Positions 16,975 to 24,785 of a stretch of 53,657 bases of DNA are shown here, piece after piece. How positions within the stretch are numbered: the stretch's first letter is position 1; every line of letters starts with the position of its first letter. The DNA comes from an uncultured Prevotellaceae bacterium. GTDB lineage: Bacteria; Bacteroidota; Bacteroidia; Bacteroidales; Bacteroidaceae. The notes beneath the pieces were generated by a model that did not search any database, had not been told where the DNA came from, and saw only the letters and a program-made list of their open reading frames with translations. The stretch covers positions 1 through 53,657 of the forward strand of contig ONDH01000026.1 of NCBI GenBank assembly GCA_900316505.1. The letters run 5' to 3'. Both the position numbers and the translations under genes were made by a program.

Positions 16975-17072
16975 AAAAATTAAGAATTAAGAGTTAGAAA
17001 TTAGAAGTTAAGAGTTAGGAGTTGCCATGCGGGATGTAAGCACCGCGTTAGCCCAACTGTCAATTGTCAACT
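16975..17072. repeat. composite repeat between aroB and rfbC
   Basis: A left array of AGAATTA/AGAGTTA heptads (16979-17020) leads into the 29-bp core at 17025-17053 (begins CCATGCGGGATG, ends CGCGTTAGCC, inverted relative to the copies at 18157 and 22465). It is followed by TGTCAATTGTCAAC. The right end contains the aroB stop codon at 17067-17069. Confidence 0.8.
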
Positions 17073-18113
17073 TTCCCTAAAGAAATCCAGCATTTCAAAT
17101 ATTTCCTCTTTAGTAGCTGTCTGATTGATGCGGATGTCTCCGATGTTGCCCAAGAGGGTGAAATTGATGACACCTGCGGTGTTCTTCTTGTCGTGCGTCA
17201 TGTAGCCATACAGTTCCTCGTAGTCATCGCAAGTGACGGGCAGGATGCCGTAATGCTCCCTGATGAAACGCACAGTCTGGCGCATCTTGTCGGTAGGGAA
17301 TCCTGTCTTAATGCAGGAGAGATAGAGTTCGCAGATGAGTCCCCAAGCCACAGCATAACCATGCAGATTGGGTTTGCGGCTCAGTGCCCAGCTCTCGAAA
17401 GCATGACCTGCTGTATGTCCGAGGTTCAGAGCCTTGCGGATGCCATGCTCCAGCGGGTCATCCTCCACTATGCGCTCCTTCACGGCAACTGATGTGCCCA
17501 CCATTTGGGCAAGGTGCTGGTAGTCAATTGAGTTGAGGTCAAAATTGAGGAGCTCAGCAAAATGCTCATTGTTGGAGATGAGTCCATGCTTTAACATCTC
17601 GGCATAGCCTGAAAGGATGTTCTCATGGTCGAGCGTCTTCAAGAACTCCGTGTCGAGAATCACCGTCTCAGGAGGATTGAACACTCCGATTTCATTTTTC
17701 AGACCATTGAAGTTGATGCCCGTCTTTCCACCCACGCTGGCATCCACCATACTAAGGAGTGTGGTGGGGATGTTGATGTATTTGATGCCACGTTTGAACG
17801 TGCTGGCAGCAAAGCCTCCAAGGTCGGTGACCATACCTCCACCGAGATTCACCATAAGTGAGTGGCGGGTTCCACCTCCATTGCCCAGTTCTGTCCACAC
17901 CTTTGCCAGCGTATCCAATGTCTTGTGGGTGTCTGTGGCACCAATAATGATATGTATAGCCTCACTGAGGCAGGGGATGCCCTTGACCACTGGCAGGCAC
18001 AACTGATGGGTGGTTTCATCCATCAAGAGAAACAGCTTGTCGTGCTTCACTTTCCCCACAGCCTCCGTCAGTGCCTGTCCTATATTCGTCGAAATAACTA
18101 CCTTATTTGCCAT
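17067..18113 (-). CDS. aroB: 3-dehydroquinate synthase
   Basis: This 348-aa enzyme converts DAHP to 3-dehydroquinate in the shikimate pathway, using NAD and a metal. Visible motifs are GGGMVTDLGGFAASTFKRGI, the PTTLLSMVDASVGGKTGINF core, and the metal-binding region with LNLGHTAGHAFE. The length is normal. The last codons and the TGA stop lie inside a GTCAAC-type heptamer, so the repeat forms the gene end. Composite repeats lie on both sides. Confidence 0.97.
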   Translation of the reverse strand: MANKVVISTNIGQALTEAVGKVKHDKLFLLMDETTHQLCLPVVKGIPCLSEAIHIIIGATDTHKTLDTLAKVWTELGNGGGTRHSLMVNLGGGMVTDLGGFAASTFKRGIKYINIPTTLLSMVDASVGGKTGINFNGLKNEIGVFNPPETVILDTEFLKTLDHENILSGYAEMLKHGLISNNEHFAELLNFDLNSIDYQHLAQMVGTSVAVKERIVEDDPLEHGIRKALNLGHTAGHAFESWALSRKPNLHGYAVAWGLICELYLSCIKTGFPTDKMRQTVRFIREHYGILPVTCDDYEELYGYMTHDKKNTAGVINFTLLGNIGDIRINQTATKEEIFEMLDFFRES

Positions 18114-18118
18114 GAAAT

Positions 18119-18221
18119 TTTAAAGTTGATAATTGAAAGTTGACAGTTGAAAATTAGGCTAATGCGACGCCTACACCCCACATGGCAGGTGACTTAGATT
18201 TTTCACTTTTCACTTTTCACT
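18119..18221. repeat. composite repeat between GH97 gene and aroB
   Basis: A left array (GTTGATAATTGAAAGTTGACAG type, 18124-18156) is followed by the 29-bp core at 18157-18185 (begins GGCTAATGCG, ends CCCCACATGG). A right array of TTTTCAC heptads runs through 18199-18221. The GH97 stop codon (18217-18219) lies in the right array. Confidence 0.8.
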
Positions 18222-20223
18222 TAATAATCACAAACCCTCCTTGATCCACCATTGTGACACTGACAGCCTTCGGGTTGCTCACCTTCAGTTCCGTCTTCTG
18301 GGGTTCGCGGTCTTTGAGATTGTCGCTGTAGAGAGTTGCCTTGTCACCCTTCTGCAACATAGGGAGATTCAGTTTGAGGGTGAGCGGAGCACCTGTGGCA
18401 TTATTGCCTGCAATGTACCACGTTTCACCATGCCTGCGGGCAAGCACACAATACTTACCGGGATAACCATCGATGAACACCGTCTCGTCCCATGTGGTCG
18501 GCACATCTCTGAGAAAGTCCATGCTGATGGCAGGAGCAGGAGCACCGGGTGCGTTGTAATCGACAGTTGACATGTCAGTACCGTCAGTTGGGAGGTTCTC
18601 AGGCGTGATGGCGAAGTTCTGAATAGGATTCTGGAAAAGGATGCAAGTAGCCAGTTCGTGGCAGTCCGAAGTCTTGCGGGTGTTGCCCCCACGGTTACCC
18701 TTGCGTATGTGGCGGTTCATGAAGCAGCCACCGAACTCCATGCATCCGATGGCATTGCGGATGAAGGGATGCGTGGCAGCATCCTTCGCCTCCTTGTCCG
18801 CAGCACCCTGACTGAAATAGATGTTTTCCGAAGCCAGCACCGCCTCGCTACCGACATAGTTGGGGTACATCCTTTCCCATCCACGAGGAATCGTGCATCC
18901 GTGGAAAATGACCATGATGTGGTTGTCATCAGCGTCAGAAAGAATCTGCTCATAATGGCGCATCGTCTCCTGCTTGTCACCACCGAAGAAATCCACCTTG
19001 ATGCCCTTCACACCAATCAGATTCATCCAACGCATATACTGCTTACGCTTGATGGGATCGCTCATCACGTTGATGGGTCCCTGCTCAATGTCGTTCCACC
19101 AGCCGCTGGAACTGTACCAAAGGAACACATCCACACCCTGACTCTGCGCATACTTCACCAGCTCCGTCATCTTCTCCTCACCGATGTTCGTGTCCCACCA
19201 ATTGTCAATCAGCACATACTTGAAGCCCATCGCCTTCGACAGCTGGATGTACTTCACCTGATCATCGTAGTTGATGGAGTTGTCCTGCCAAACAATCCAG
19301 CTCCATGTGCCCTTACCAAACTCATAATGATGAGGCGTGTCATAACGAGCCTCCACATAGTCCCAAGGAATCGTTGTTTCCACGATAGGTTTCAACGATG
19401 TGCCCACCGTGATGGTGCGCCAAGGGGTTGCACCGGGCAGGGCAAACGCAGGTTCCACCGTACCGTTGCCATTGTTCTCCTCCGACATGGGAAACTCCAA
19501 GGTGTAGAGACCGTCACCCTTCATGTCGCTGAGGCGCGAAGCACAATAACGTGAATCCACACCCGTCTCCGACACCAGCACCCACGCGTCCCCGATATGG
19601 AACAACCCTGGGAACGTATATCCATGTCCATACTGGCTACGCTTGTTCATCGGCTCGTCATAGCCATAACCCTCCTCATAACTGGGCTTCGTGCCCTTCC
19701 AACCAATCATTGCATCAGATTGGGGCGTGAGGAACGTCGTCGTCTGACTTGGGAAATCAAAGCCCGTCGCCTCCTTCATAATGCGGATGGAGAACTTCTT
19801 CTCGTTGCGGCGGCTCGGATGGTTCGGAATAGCATAGCGGAACGCCACGTCATTATTGCTCACGCGGAAATCCACGTCATACGGATTGCCTTGCGCATTC
19901 TTCAGCGTCACCACCAGCTGGTTCGCATCCACATGCACCTTGCTGAACTTCGAACGCGACATCTCATAATCAAACGCCAAATGCGTCTCCTTCTTCTCCA
20001 CGAAACTCACCCCCTGCGAGAAGTCACCATTGTCAGCTACAAAGCCCAGCGGACTCTCATCCAGCATCTGCTTATCATCATACTTCACCTCATACACAGG
20101 CTTTCCACCTTTCACATCCACATTCACTTTCAGTCGTCCGTCAGGACTTACCACACTCGCCACCTGAGCACTCACACCCACCGCAGCCAGCATCGTCATT
20201 AAAAACACAACCTTTTTCTTCAT
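18217..20223 (-). CDS. glycoside hydrolase family 97 protein
   Basis: This 668-aa secreted enzyme has a signal peptide ending near VSAQ (residue 20). An N-terminal beta-sandwich, a catalytic TIM barrel and a C-terminal sheet follow. GH97 members are alpha-glucosidases (SusB type, inverting) or alpha-galactosidases (retaining). The motif GIKVDFFGGDKQ has Asp411 at about the position of the retaining-type nucleophile, which hints at the retaining alpha-galactosidase-like clade. That subtype call is inference. No SusC/SusD pair is nearby. The protein probably works in the periplasm on oligosaccharides. Confidence 0.93.
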   Translation of the reverse strand: MKKKVVFLMTMLAAVGVSAQVASVVSPDGRLKVNVDVKGGKPVYEVKYDDKQMLDESPLGFVADNGDFSQGVSFVEKKETHLAFDYEMSRSKFSKVHVDANQLVVTLKNAQGNPYDVDFRVSNNDVAFRYAIPNHPSRRNEKKFSIRIMKEATGFDFPSQTTTFLTPQSDAMIGWKGTKPSYEEGYGYDEPMNKRSQYGHGYTFPGLFHIGDAWVLVSETGVDSRYCASRLSDMKGDGLYTLEFPMSEENNGNGTVEPAFALPGATPWRTITVGTSLKPIVETTIPWDYVEARYDTPHHYEFGKGTWSWIVWQDNSINYDDQVKYIQLSKAMGFKYVLIDNWWDTNIGEEKMTELVKYAQSQGVDVFLWYSSSGWWNDIEQGPINVMSDPIKRKQYMRWMNLIGVKGIKVDFFGGDKQETMRHYEQILSDADDNHIMVIFHGCTIPRGWERMYPNYVGSEAVLASENIYFSQGAADKEAKDAATHPFIRNAIGCMEFGGCFMNRHIRKGNRGGNTRKTSDCHELATCILFQNPIQNFAITPENLPTDGTDMSTVDYNAPGAPAPAISMDFLRDVPTTWDETVFIDGYPGKYCVLARRHGETWYIAGNNATGAPLTLKLNLPMLQKGDKATLYSDNLKDREPQKTELKVSNPKAVSVTMVDQGGFVIIK

Positions 20224-20384
20224 ATCATATAGAATTTTATTTATTTCATTTAAGTTCGCAAACTCAACTTCTTTGGAAGTAATAGAAATTATAGAAGTGA
20301 GCGCTTCGCTCGGAGTTATCGACGTTTGCTTAGTCGACAGTTTAGGAATTCAATTGACTCCGTCGAGCTAAAGGTTCCGCATTC
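20224..20384. other. repeat-rich gap between GH97 and DHH genes
   Basis: The gap holds the 33-bp repeat at 20294-20326 and most of the small composite element at 20342-20388. A GH97 promoter is not clear. TGAGTTTG on the minus strand near 20258 is the nearest, imperfect, match to TAnnTTTG. Confidence 0.5.
20294..20326. repeat. 33-bp dispersed repeat, copy 1
   Basis: The segment beginning GAAGTGAGCGCTTCGCTCGG matches 26642-26674 at 27 of 33 positions with no gap. Both copies are intergenic, upstream of minus-strand genes or between them. Confidence 0.7.
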
Positions 20385-20388
20385 CTAA
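20342..20388. repeat. small composite element with inverted TTAGGAAT arms
   Basis: TTAGGAAT (20342-20349) and ATTCCTAA (20381-20388) are perfect 8-bp inverted arms. They enclose the core CGTCGAGCTAAAGGTTCC (20361-20378), which is the inverse of the core found in mfd (37168) and at 44039. The DHH stop codon (20385-20387) lies inside the right arm. Confidence 0.75.
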
Positions 20389-21422
20389 TTCTCCAGCCTT
20401 TCTCTCCATTCCTCCAGCGCCTTCATCGTAAGCTCAACCGCCTCCTCCATCGAGCACTCCAGTGTGCCGCCAGCCGCATTCTTGTGACCGCCACCATTAA
20501 AGAACTGTTCACAGAACTCGTTGCAAGGCAGGTCATCCACCGAACGTGTTGACACCCTAATGAGCGGACGTTCCGTATCCTCCCGCAAAGCGATGCTCAG
20601 CTTGTGCCCCTTGATTTGCAGCGGCATGTTCACCACACCCTCCATGTCACCCTTCACATAGTGGAACTGCGCCAGCTCCTCCTTCTTGATGGCAAACACA
20701 GAAGCGTGCAAGTCGGGAAACACCTGCAACTTCTCATACAGCACATAGCCGATGAATTTCAGTCGGTCAGCTGAATAATTATTCTGGATGTTGCGGTTGA
20801 TGCGGTCCTTGTCTATCCCCTTCCTCATCAGTTCACTCACAATGACAAACAAGTCGGGGTCATTGCTGTTGAACGAGAAGAAGCCCGTGTCCGTCGCAAT
20901 GCCCGCATACAAATCCTCCGCCGCCGCGAAGGTCAGGTTCTTCGTCTCCCCCATCGCATCCAGCAGACGGAACAGCAGTTCACTCGTGCTGCTCATTTCC
21001 GGGTGCGAGATGATATGACCAAACTGCTCACGCACAGGGTCAAGATGGTGGTCAATCAGCAACCGCTTGCAGCGCATCCTTTCCACAGCCACACCCAGCT
21101 CGTCAATCCTCCTCATGTCGTTGAAGTCCAAGCAGCAAATCAGGTCAGCCAACTTCAGCGCCGCATACGAAGCCGCCTTCTGACGGTCAAAACGCACAAT
21201 CTTGTCCGCATCCTTCATCCAGTGCAGAAAATCGGGGAAATAGTTCGGCACAATCACCGTCACCTGCTTTCCCTTCCGCTTCAGATACTCATACAAGCCC
21301 AACGACGAGCCAATCGCATCACCGTCAGGCGACGTGTGGCACACCACCACCACGTTCCTGCACTCCTCAAAATCCTTCTTCGCCATCGCCACTTCCTGCG
21401 GCGTAATCACTCTTTTCAGCAT
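20385..21422 (-). CDS. DHH/DHHA1 phosphoesterase, NrnA-like
   Basis: This 345-aa cytoplasmic enzyme has the N-terminal DHH domain with CHTSPDGDAIGS (His29, Asp33, Asp35), LIDHHLDP near residue 117, and the DHHA1 C-terminal GGGHKNAAGG motif. The family degrades nanoRNA oligonucleotides and can dephosphorylate pAp or cyclic dinucleotide products, using Mn ions. The start at 21422 gives a short 15-nt leader from the predicted promoter. The stop lies in a heptamer repeat arm. Confidence 0.93.
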   Translation of the reverse strand: MLKRVITPQEVAMAKKDFEECRNVVVVCHTSPDGDAIGSSLGLYEYLKRKGKQVTVIVPNYFPDFLHWMKDADKIVRFDRQKAASYAALKLADLICCLDFNDMRRIDELGVAVERMRCKRLLIDHHLDPVREQFGHIISHPEMSSTSELLFRLLDAMGETKNLTFAAAEDLYAGIATDTGFFSFNSNDPDLFVIVSELMRKGIDKDRINRNIQNNYSADRLKFIGYVLYEKLQVFPDLHASVFAIKKEELAQFHYVKGDMEGVVNMPLQIKGHKLSIALREDTERPLIRVSTRSVDDLPCNEFCEQFFNGGGHKNAAGGTLECSMEEAVELTMKALEEWRERLEN

Positions 21423-21442
21423 GTACTTCCACTTATTTTTTG

Positions 21443-21450
21443 CAAAGGTA
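21443..21450 (-). promoter_or_regulatory. -7 box of the DHH gene
   Basis: The minus strand reads TACCTTTG, about 20 bp upstream of the start codon at 21422. Confidence 0.7.
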
Positions 21451-21459
21451 TGAAAATAA

Positions 21460-21487
21460 TTCCTAATTCCTAATTCCTAATTCCTAA
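21460..21487. repeat. four tandem TTCCTAA heptamers
   Basis: Four perfect TTCCTAA copies lie between the divergent -7 boxes at 21443-21450 and 21496-21503, so the array sits in the -33 zone of both promoters. Confidence 0.85.
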
Positions 21488-21495
21488 TTCTTTAC

Positions 21496-21503
21496 TACCT
21501 TTG
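21496..21503 (+). promoter_or_regulatory. -7 box upstream of 21535
   Basis: TACCTTTG fits TAnnTTTG, 31 bp before the start codon at 21535. Confidence 0.7.
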
Positions 21504-21534
21504 CAAAGAATATAGCAATTACCACCCAAAAGAC

Positions 21535-22458
21535 ATGGACGAACAAACAAACATACAGACAGAACAACAGGGAAAGAAGCACAGCACCCTCCTCATCATC
21601 ATCGGAGTCGTCGTGGCACTCATCGCCATCGCCGCCGCTGTGCTCACCTACCACCACTTCTACACCAAACCCCTCTTGCAAGAGAACGAAGACCTCAAGG
21701 AACTTGCCGAACTCGAAAAGCAGGAGATGGAAACCCAATACCGCGACTTCGACCTCCAATATGAGATGCTGCAGAGCCAACTCAGCAACGACAGCCTCAT
21801 CGCACAGATAGAGAACGAGCGTCGCCACACCCAGCAGCTACTCGAGGAACTTGAACGCACCAAAGCCACCGACGCAGCAGAAATCAAACGGCTCAAAGCC
21901 GAAATCGCCTCTCTCCGCGAAGTCCTCCGCAGCTACATCATGCAGGTCGATTCCCTCAACCGCATCAACCAGTCGCTCCACGAAGAGAACACCCAAATCA
22001 AGGAACAGATCAGTGTGGCAAACACCCAAATCACCAACCTCTCCACCGAGCGCAACCAACTCAAGGATAAGGTGAACATCGCTGCACAGCTCGATGCCAC
22101 TGGATTCTGGGTCACTCCCAAAGACAAGAAAAGCAAAGACGCCAAGAAGGTCAAGGACGTCAAGAAACTCGCCTTCGGCTTCACCATCGTCAAGAACGTC
22201 ACTGCCCAGAACGGACAGCGCACCCTCTACGCTCGCATCCTCAAGCCCGATAACTCCGTCATGGGCAACAAAGGCACCTTCCCCTACGAGAACACCACCC
22301 TCGAGTACACCGAGAAGAAATACATCGACTACACAGGCGAAGAAGAGAAAATCACCATGTACACCGACGTCACCGAGTTCCTCGAAGCCGGCACCTACAA
22401 ACTCTTCCTCTTCTGTGACAAGCAAATGATAGGACAAACCAGTTTCACTCTCAAGTGA
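21535..22458 (+). CDS. single-pass membrane protein with long coiled coil
   Basis: This 307-aa protein has an N-terminal cytoplasmic tail, a membrane segment (residues about 19-41, LLIIIGVVVALIAIAAAVL) and a long coiled coil (about 50-180) rich in Glu, Gln and Leu. The C-terminal globular beta-domain (about 185-307) has aromatic strands and no enzyme motif that I recognise. The topology suggests a periplasmic body tethered in the inner membrane. I know similar proteins as conserved Bacteroidales hypotheticals without a defined role. The Lys-rich stretch KDKKSKDAKKVKDVKK precedes the C-terminal domain. Confidence 0.8.
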   Translation: MDEQTNIQTEQQGKKHSTLLIIIGVVVALIAIAAAVLTYHHFYTKPLLQENEDLKELAELEKQEMETQYRDFDLQYEMLQSQLSNDSLIAQIENERRHTQQLLEELERTKATDAAEIKRLKAEIASLREVLRSYIMQVDSLNRINQSLHEENTQIKEQISVANTQITNLSTERNQLKDKVNIAAQLDATGFWVTPKDKKSKDAKKVKDVKKLAFGFTIVKNVTAQNGQRTLYARILKPDNSVMGNKGTFPYENTTLEYTEKKYIDYTGEEEKITMYTDVTEFLEAGTYKLFLFCDKQMIGQTSFTLK

Positions 22459-22464
22459 CAGTTA

Positions 22465-22521
22465 GGCTAACGCGATGCTTGCACCCCGCATGGTAACTCC
22501 TAACTCCTAATTCCTAACTCC
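22465..22521. repeat. composite repeat upstream of rpe
   Basis: The 29-bp core at 22465-22493 (begins GGCTAACGCGATGC, ends CCCCGCATGG) is followed by four TAACTCC/TAATTCC heptamers at 22494-22521. The core differs from those at 17025 and 18157 at only a few positions. Confidence 0.8.
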
Positions 22522-22533
22522 TAACTAAATAAA

Positions 22534-23181
22534 ATGATAACTCTCTCTCCCTCCCTCCTCGCAGCCGACTTTGCCAATTTGACAAAAGACATCGACATGC
22601 TCAACCGCAGTGAAGCCGACTGGCTCCACCTCGACGTGATGGACGGCGTCTTCGTGCCCAACATCAGTTTCGGGTTTCCCGTACTCCAAGCCGTCGCCAA
22701 AATATGCAAGAAGCCCCTCGACGTACACCTGATGATAGTTGACCCAGGCAAATTCACCCAGCAGGTCAAAGCACTTGGAGCCTACATGATGAACGTGCAC
22801 TACGAAGCCTGTCCCCACCTTCACCGCACCATCCAGCAGATACACGATGCCGGCATGAAAGCAGGAGTCACCCTCAACCCCCACACTCCCGTGAATGTGC
22901 TCGAAGACATCATCCAAGACGTTGACATGGTGCTCCTCATGACCGTCAACCCAGGCTTCGGAGGACAGAAATTCATCGAACACTCCATACAGAAAGTCAA
23001 GAAACTCAAACAGCTCATCCAGAGCACCGAAAGCCATGCCCTCATCCAAGTCGATGGTGGCGTCAACCACGACACAGCCCCCCGGCTCGTCGCCGCAGGC
23101 GTCGATGTCCTCGTAGCCGGCAGCTACGTCTTCGGAGCCGAAAACCCAGAAGAACGCATCAAAGAATTAAAGGGGTTGTGA
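22534..23181 (+). CDS. rpe: ribulose-phosphate 3-epimerase
   Basis: This 215-aa TIM-barrel enzyme interconverts ribulose-5-phosphate and xylulose-5-phosphate in the pentose phosphate pathway. Signatures are LSPSLLAADF at the N terminus, WLHLDVMDGVFVPNISFG with the metal ligands, DVHLMI, LMTVNPGFGGQKF, and QVDGGVN near the C terminus. The length is typical. It overlaps the comEC start by one base, so both are probably translated from one message. Confidence 0.97.
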   Translation: MITLSPSLLAADFANLTKDIDMLNRSEADWLHLDVMDGVFVPNISFGFPVLQAVAKICKKPLDVHLMIVDPGKFTQQVKALGAYMMNVHYEACPHLHRTIQQIHDAGMKAGVTLNPHTPVNVLEDIIQDVDMVLLMTVNPGFGGQKFIEHSIQKVKKLKQLIQSTESHALIQVDGGVNHDTAPRLVAAGVDVLVAGSYVFGAENPEERIKELKGL

Positions 23182-24686
23182 TGAAGTGGGAACTGTACCC
23201 TCTTATTCGCCTCATCATTCCTTTCACCTTGGGAATGATTGGGGCGAATCTATTTGTTAGCCACATGGACTTGGTGGTCTTGTTCATTCTTTGTTGTGCC
23301 GTACTCGCCTTCTCCTTTTTCTTCATCAAGACCTCCGATATTTATAGAGATAGTAAGTTCGGAGTGATTGCCATGTGCCTCTTTTTCCTCATCGGCATGA
23401 CGCTTCACACAGAAAAATATCGACACATAGAACAAGGAACGCCCCAAGATACCACCTTCTGTCAAGGTGTCCTGACAGAAGCGCCAATAGAAAAAGCCCG
23501 TTCGTGGGCACTAACATTGGAACAAGAAAAAGGGGTTCACCTTCTTTTATATATAGGAAAAGACAAGGTTGCACCCCAGCATGACAGCATCACGTTCTCC
23601 ACCATTCAAATTGGTGACACCATATTTGCTAAAATCCGTCATCTCAGCGCTACCAACACTTGTGAGAACGACACCTTCAAAACTTACAACACCTATCTTT
23701 TCCATCACGGAATCTGCGCTACAGCTTATACTCCACCCAACCAATGGTTTGTTCATTCTTGCCAATCATCCCCGTCGCTCTTCTCTACTGTAGAATCTTT
23801 ACAAGGAAAACTGCACGCCATCTATGATGAGCATGGCATCAACGGAGAAGCTGGCAATATCATCGAAGCCATGACCATCGGGCAGAAAGCCCACCTTTCC
23901 AAAGACACACGCACGGCTTATGCCCATGCAGGTGTCAGTCACGTACTTGCCCTCTCAGGTTTCCACGTCGGCATCATCATCCTCATCATACAGATTTTCT
24001 TCCTCAAGCCCCTGCTTCCCCTTCGTTGGCAATGGGTCAGCAACCTCTTCATCATTGCAGTCCTCTGGCTCTATGCCTTCATAGCGGGTGCATCACCCTC
24101 GCTCATTCGAGCCAGCATAATGTTCACCATTCTTCTGCTCTGCCAAAGCGTCTCACGCGAGGCCATATCTCTTAACTCATGTGCCATTGCCTTTTCCGTC
24201 ATGCTTTGCATCAACCCTTTCTACTTGTATGACATCGGTTTCCAACTCTCTTTTGCATCCATTGTTGGCATCAGTCTTTTAAGCCAGCGCTTCATCAACG
24301 CCAAAACGCCTCGAATTCTCCAAATCATAGCCATCACATGTATCTGCACCCTCTTTACCGCGCCACTCGCCGCCTACCACTTTGGCAGTTTCTCCACTCT
24401 CTCCATCATCAGCAATCTCGCCCTCACCCTCTTTGTCTATCTCCTCATGTGGAGTGCTATCCTTTGGTGGACATTCCTCTGGTGCGACCCCATCAACAGT
24501 TTCCTCACCAACCTGCTCAATTGGACAGCCACCACCATGAGCAGTATCACCGAAGCAATAGCCTCGTTTCCTTACGCAACAATTGAATGGCATCCCAACA
24601 CACTCACGACCATCCTCTGCTATACCCTCCTACTGACCTTAACCTATTTCTTTACGCGACACAAACAGTTTGCAACTCGTTTGTGA
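23181..24686 (+). CDS. comEC: ComEC/Rec2 family DNA-uptake channel protein
   Basis: This 501-aa polytopic membrane protein has an N-terminal DUF4131-type part with an OB-like segment and a central competence domain. The competence domain has the hallmark THAGVSHVLALSGFHVG (as AYAHAGVSHVLALSGFHVG) followed by many membrane helices. It imports single-stranded DNA during transformation in competent bacteria. The C-terminal metallo-beta-lactamase-like domain that many homologs carry is absent. The ATG at 23181, overlapping the rpe stop, was chosen over the GTG at 23178. The end of the gene runs into a 23-bp tandem repeat. Confidence 0.92.
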   Translation: MKWELYPLIRLIIPFTLGMIGANLFVSHMDLVVLFILCCAVLAFSFFFIKTSDIYRDSKFGVIAMCLFFLIGMTLHTEKYRHIEQGTPQDTTFCQGVLTEAPIEKARSWALTLEQEKGVHLLLYIGKDKVAPQHDSITFSTIQIGDTIFAKIRHLSATNTCENDTFKTYNTYLFHHGICATAYTPPNQWFVHSCQSSPSLFSTVESLQGKLHAIYDEHGINGEAGNIIEAMTIGQKAHLSKDTRTAYAHAGVSHVLALSGFHVGIIILIIQIFFLKPLLPLRWQWVSNLFIIAVLWLYAFIAGASPSLIRASIMFTILLLCQSVSREAISLNSCAIAFSVMLCINPFYLYDIGFQLSFASIVGISLLSQRFINAKTPRILQIIAITCICTLFTAPLAAYHFGSFSTLSIISNLALTLFVYLLMWSAILWWTFLWCDPINSFLTNLLNWTATTMSSITEAIASFPYATIEWHPNTLTTILCYTLLLTLTYFFTRHKQFATRL

Positions 24687-24771
24687 GGGACACTCACGTT
24701 CCTTTGTGAGGGACACTTACGTTCGCGAGTGGGGAACACTTACGTTCACGAGTGGGGAACACAAACATGTG
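24680..24771. repeat. 23-bp tandem repeat, four units
   Basis: Four exact 23-bp units lie at 24680-24702, 24703-24725, 24726-24748 and 24749-24771, plus a partial fifth. The first two share TTTGTGAGGGACACT and the next two CGAGTGGGGAACAC, so the array contains two diverging subtypes. It starts within the comEC stop region and ends just before the stop of the sensor gene at 24786. Confidence 0.85.
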
Positions 24772-24785
24772 CGAGTGGAAGTTTC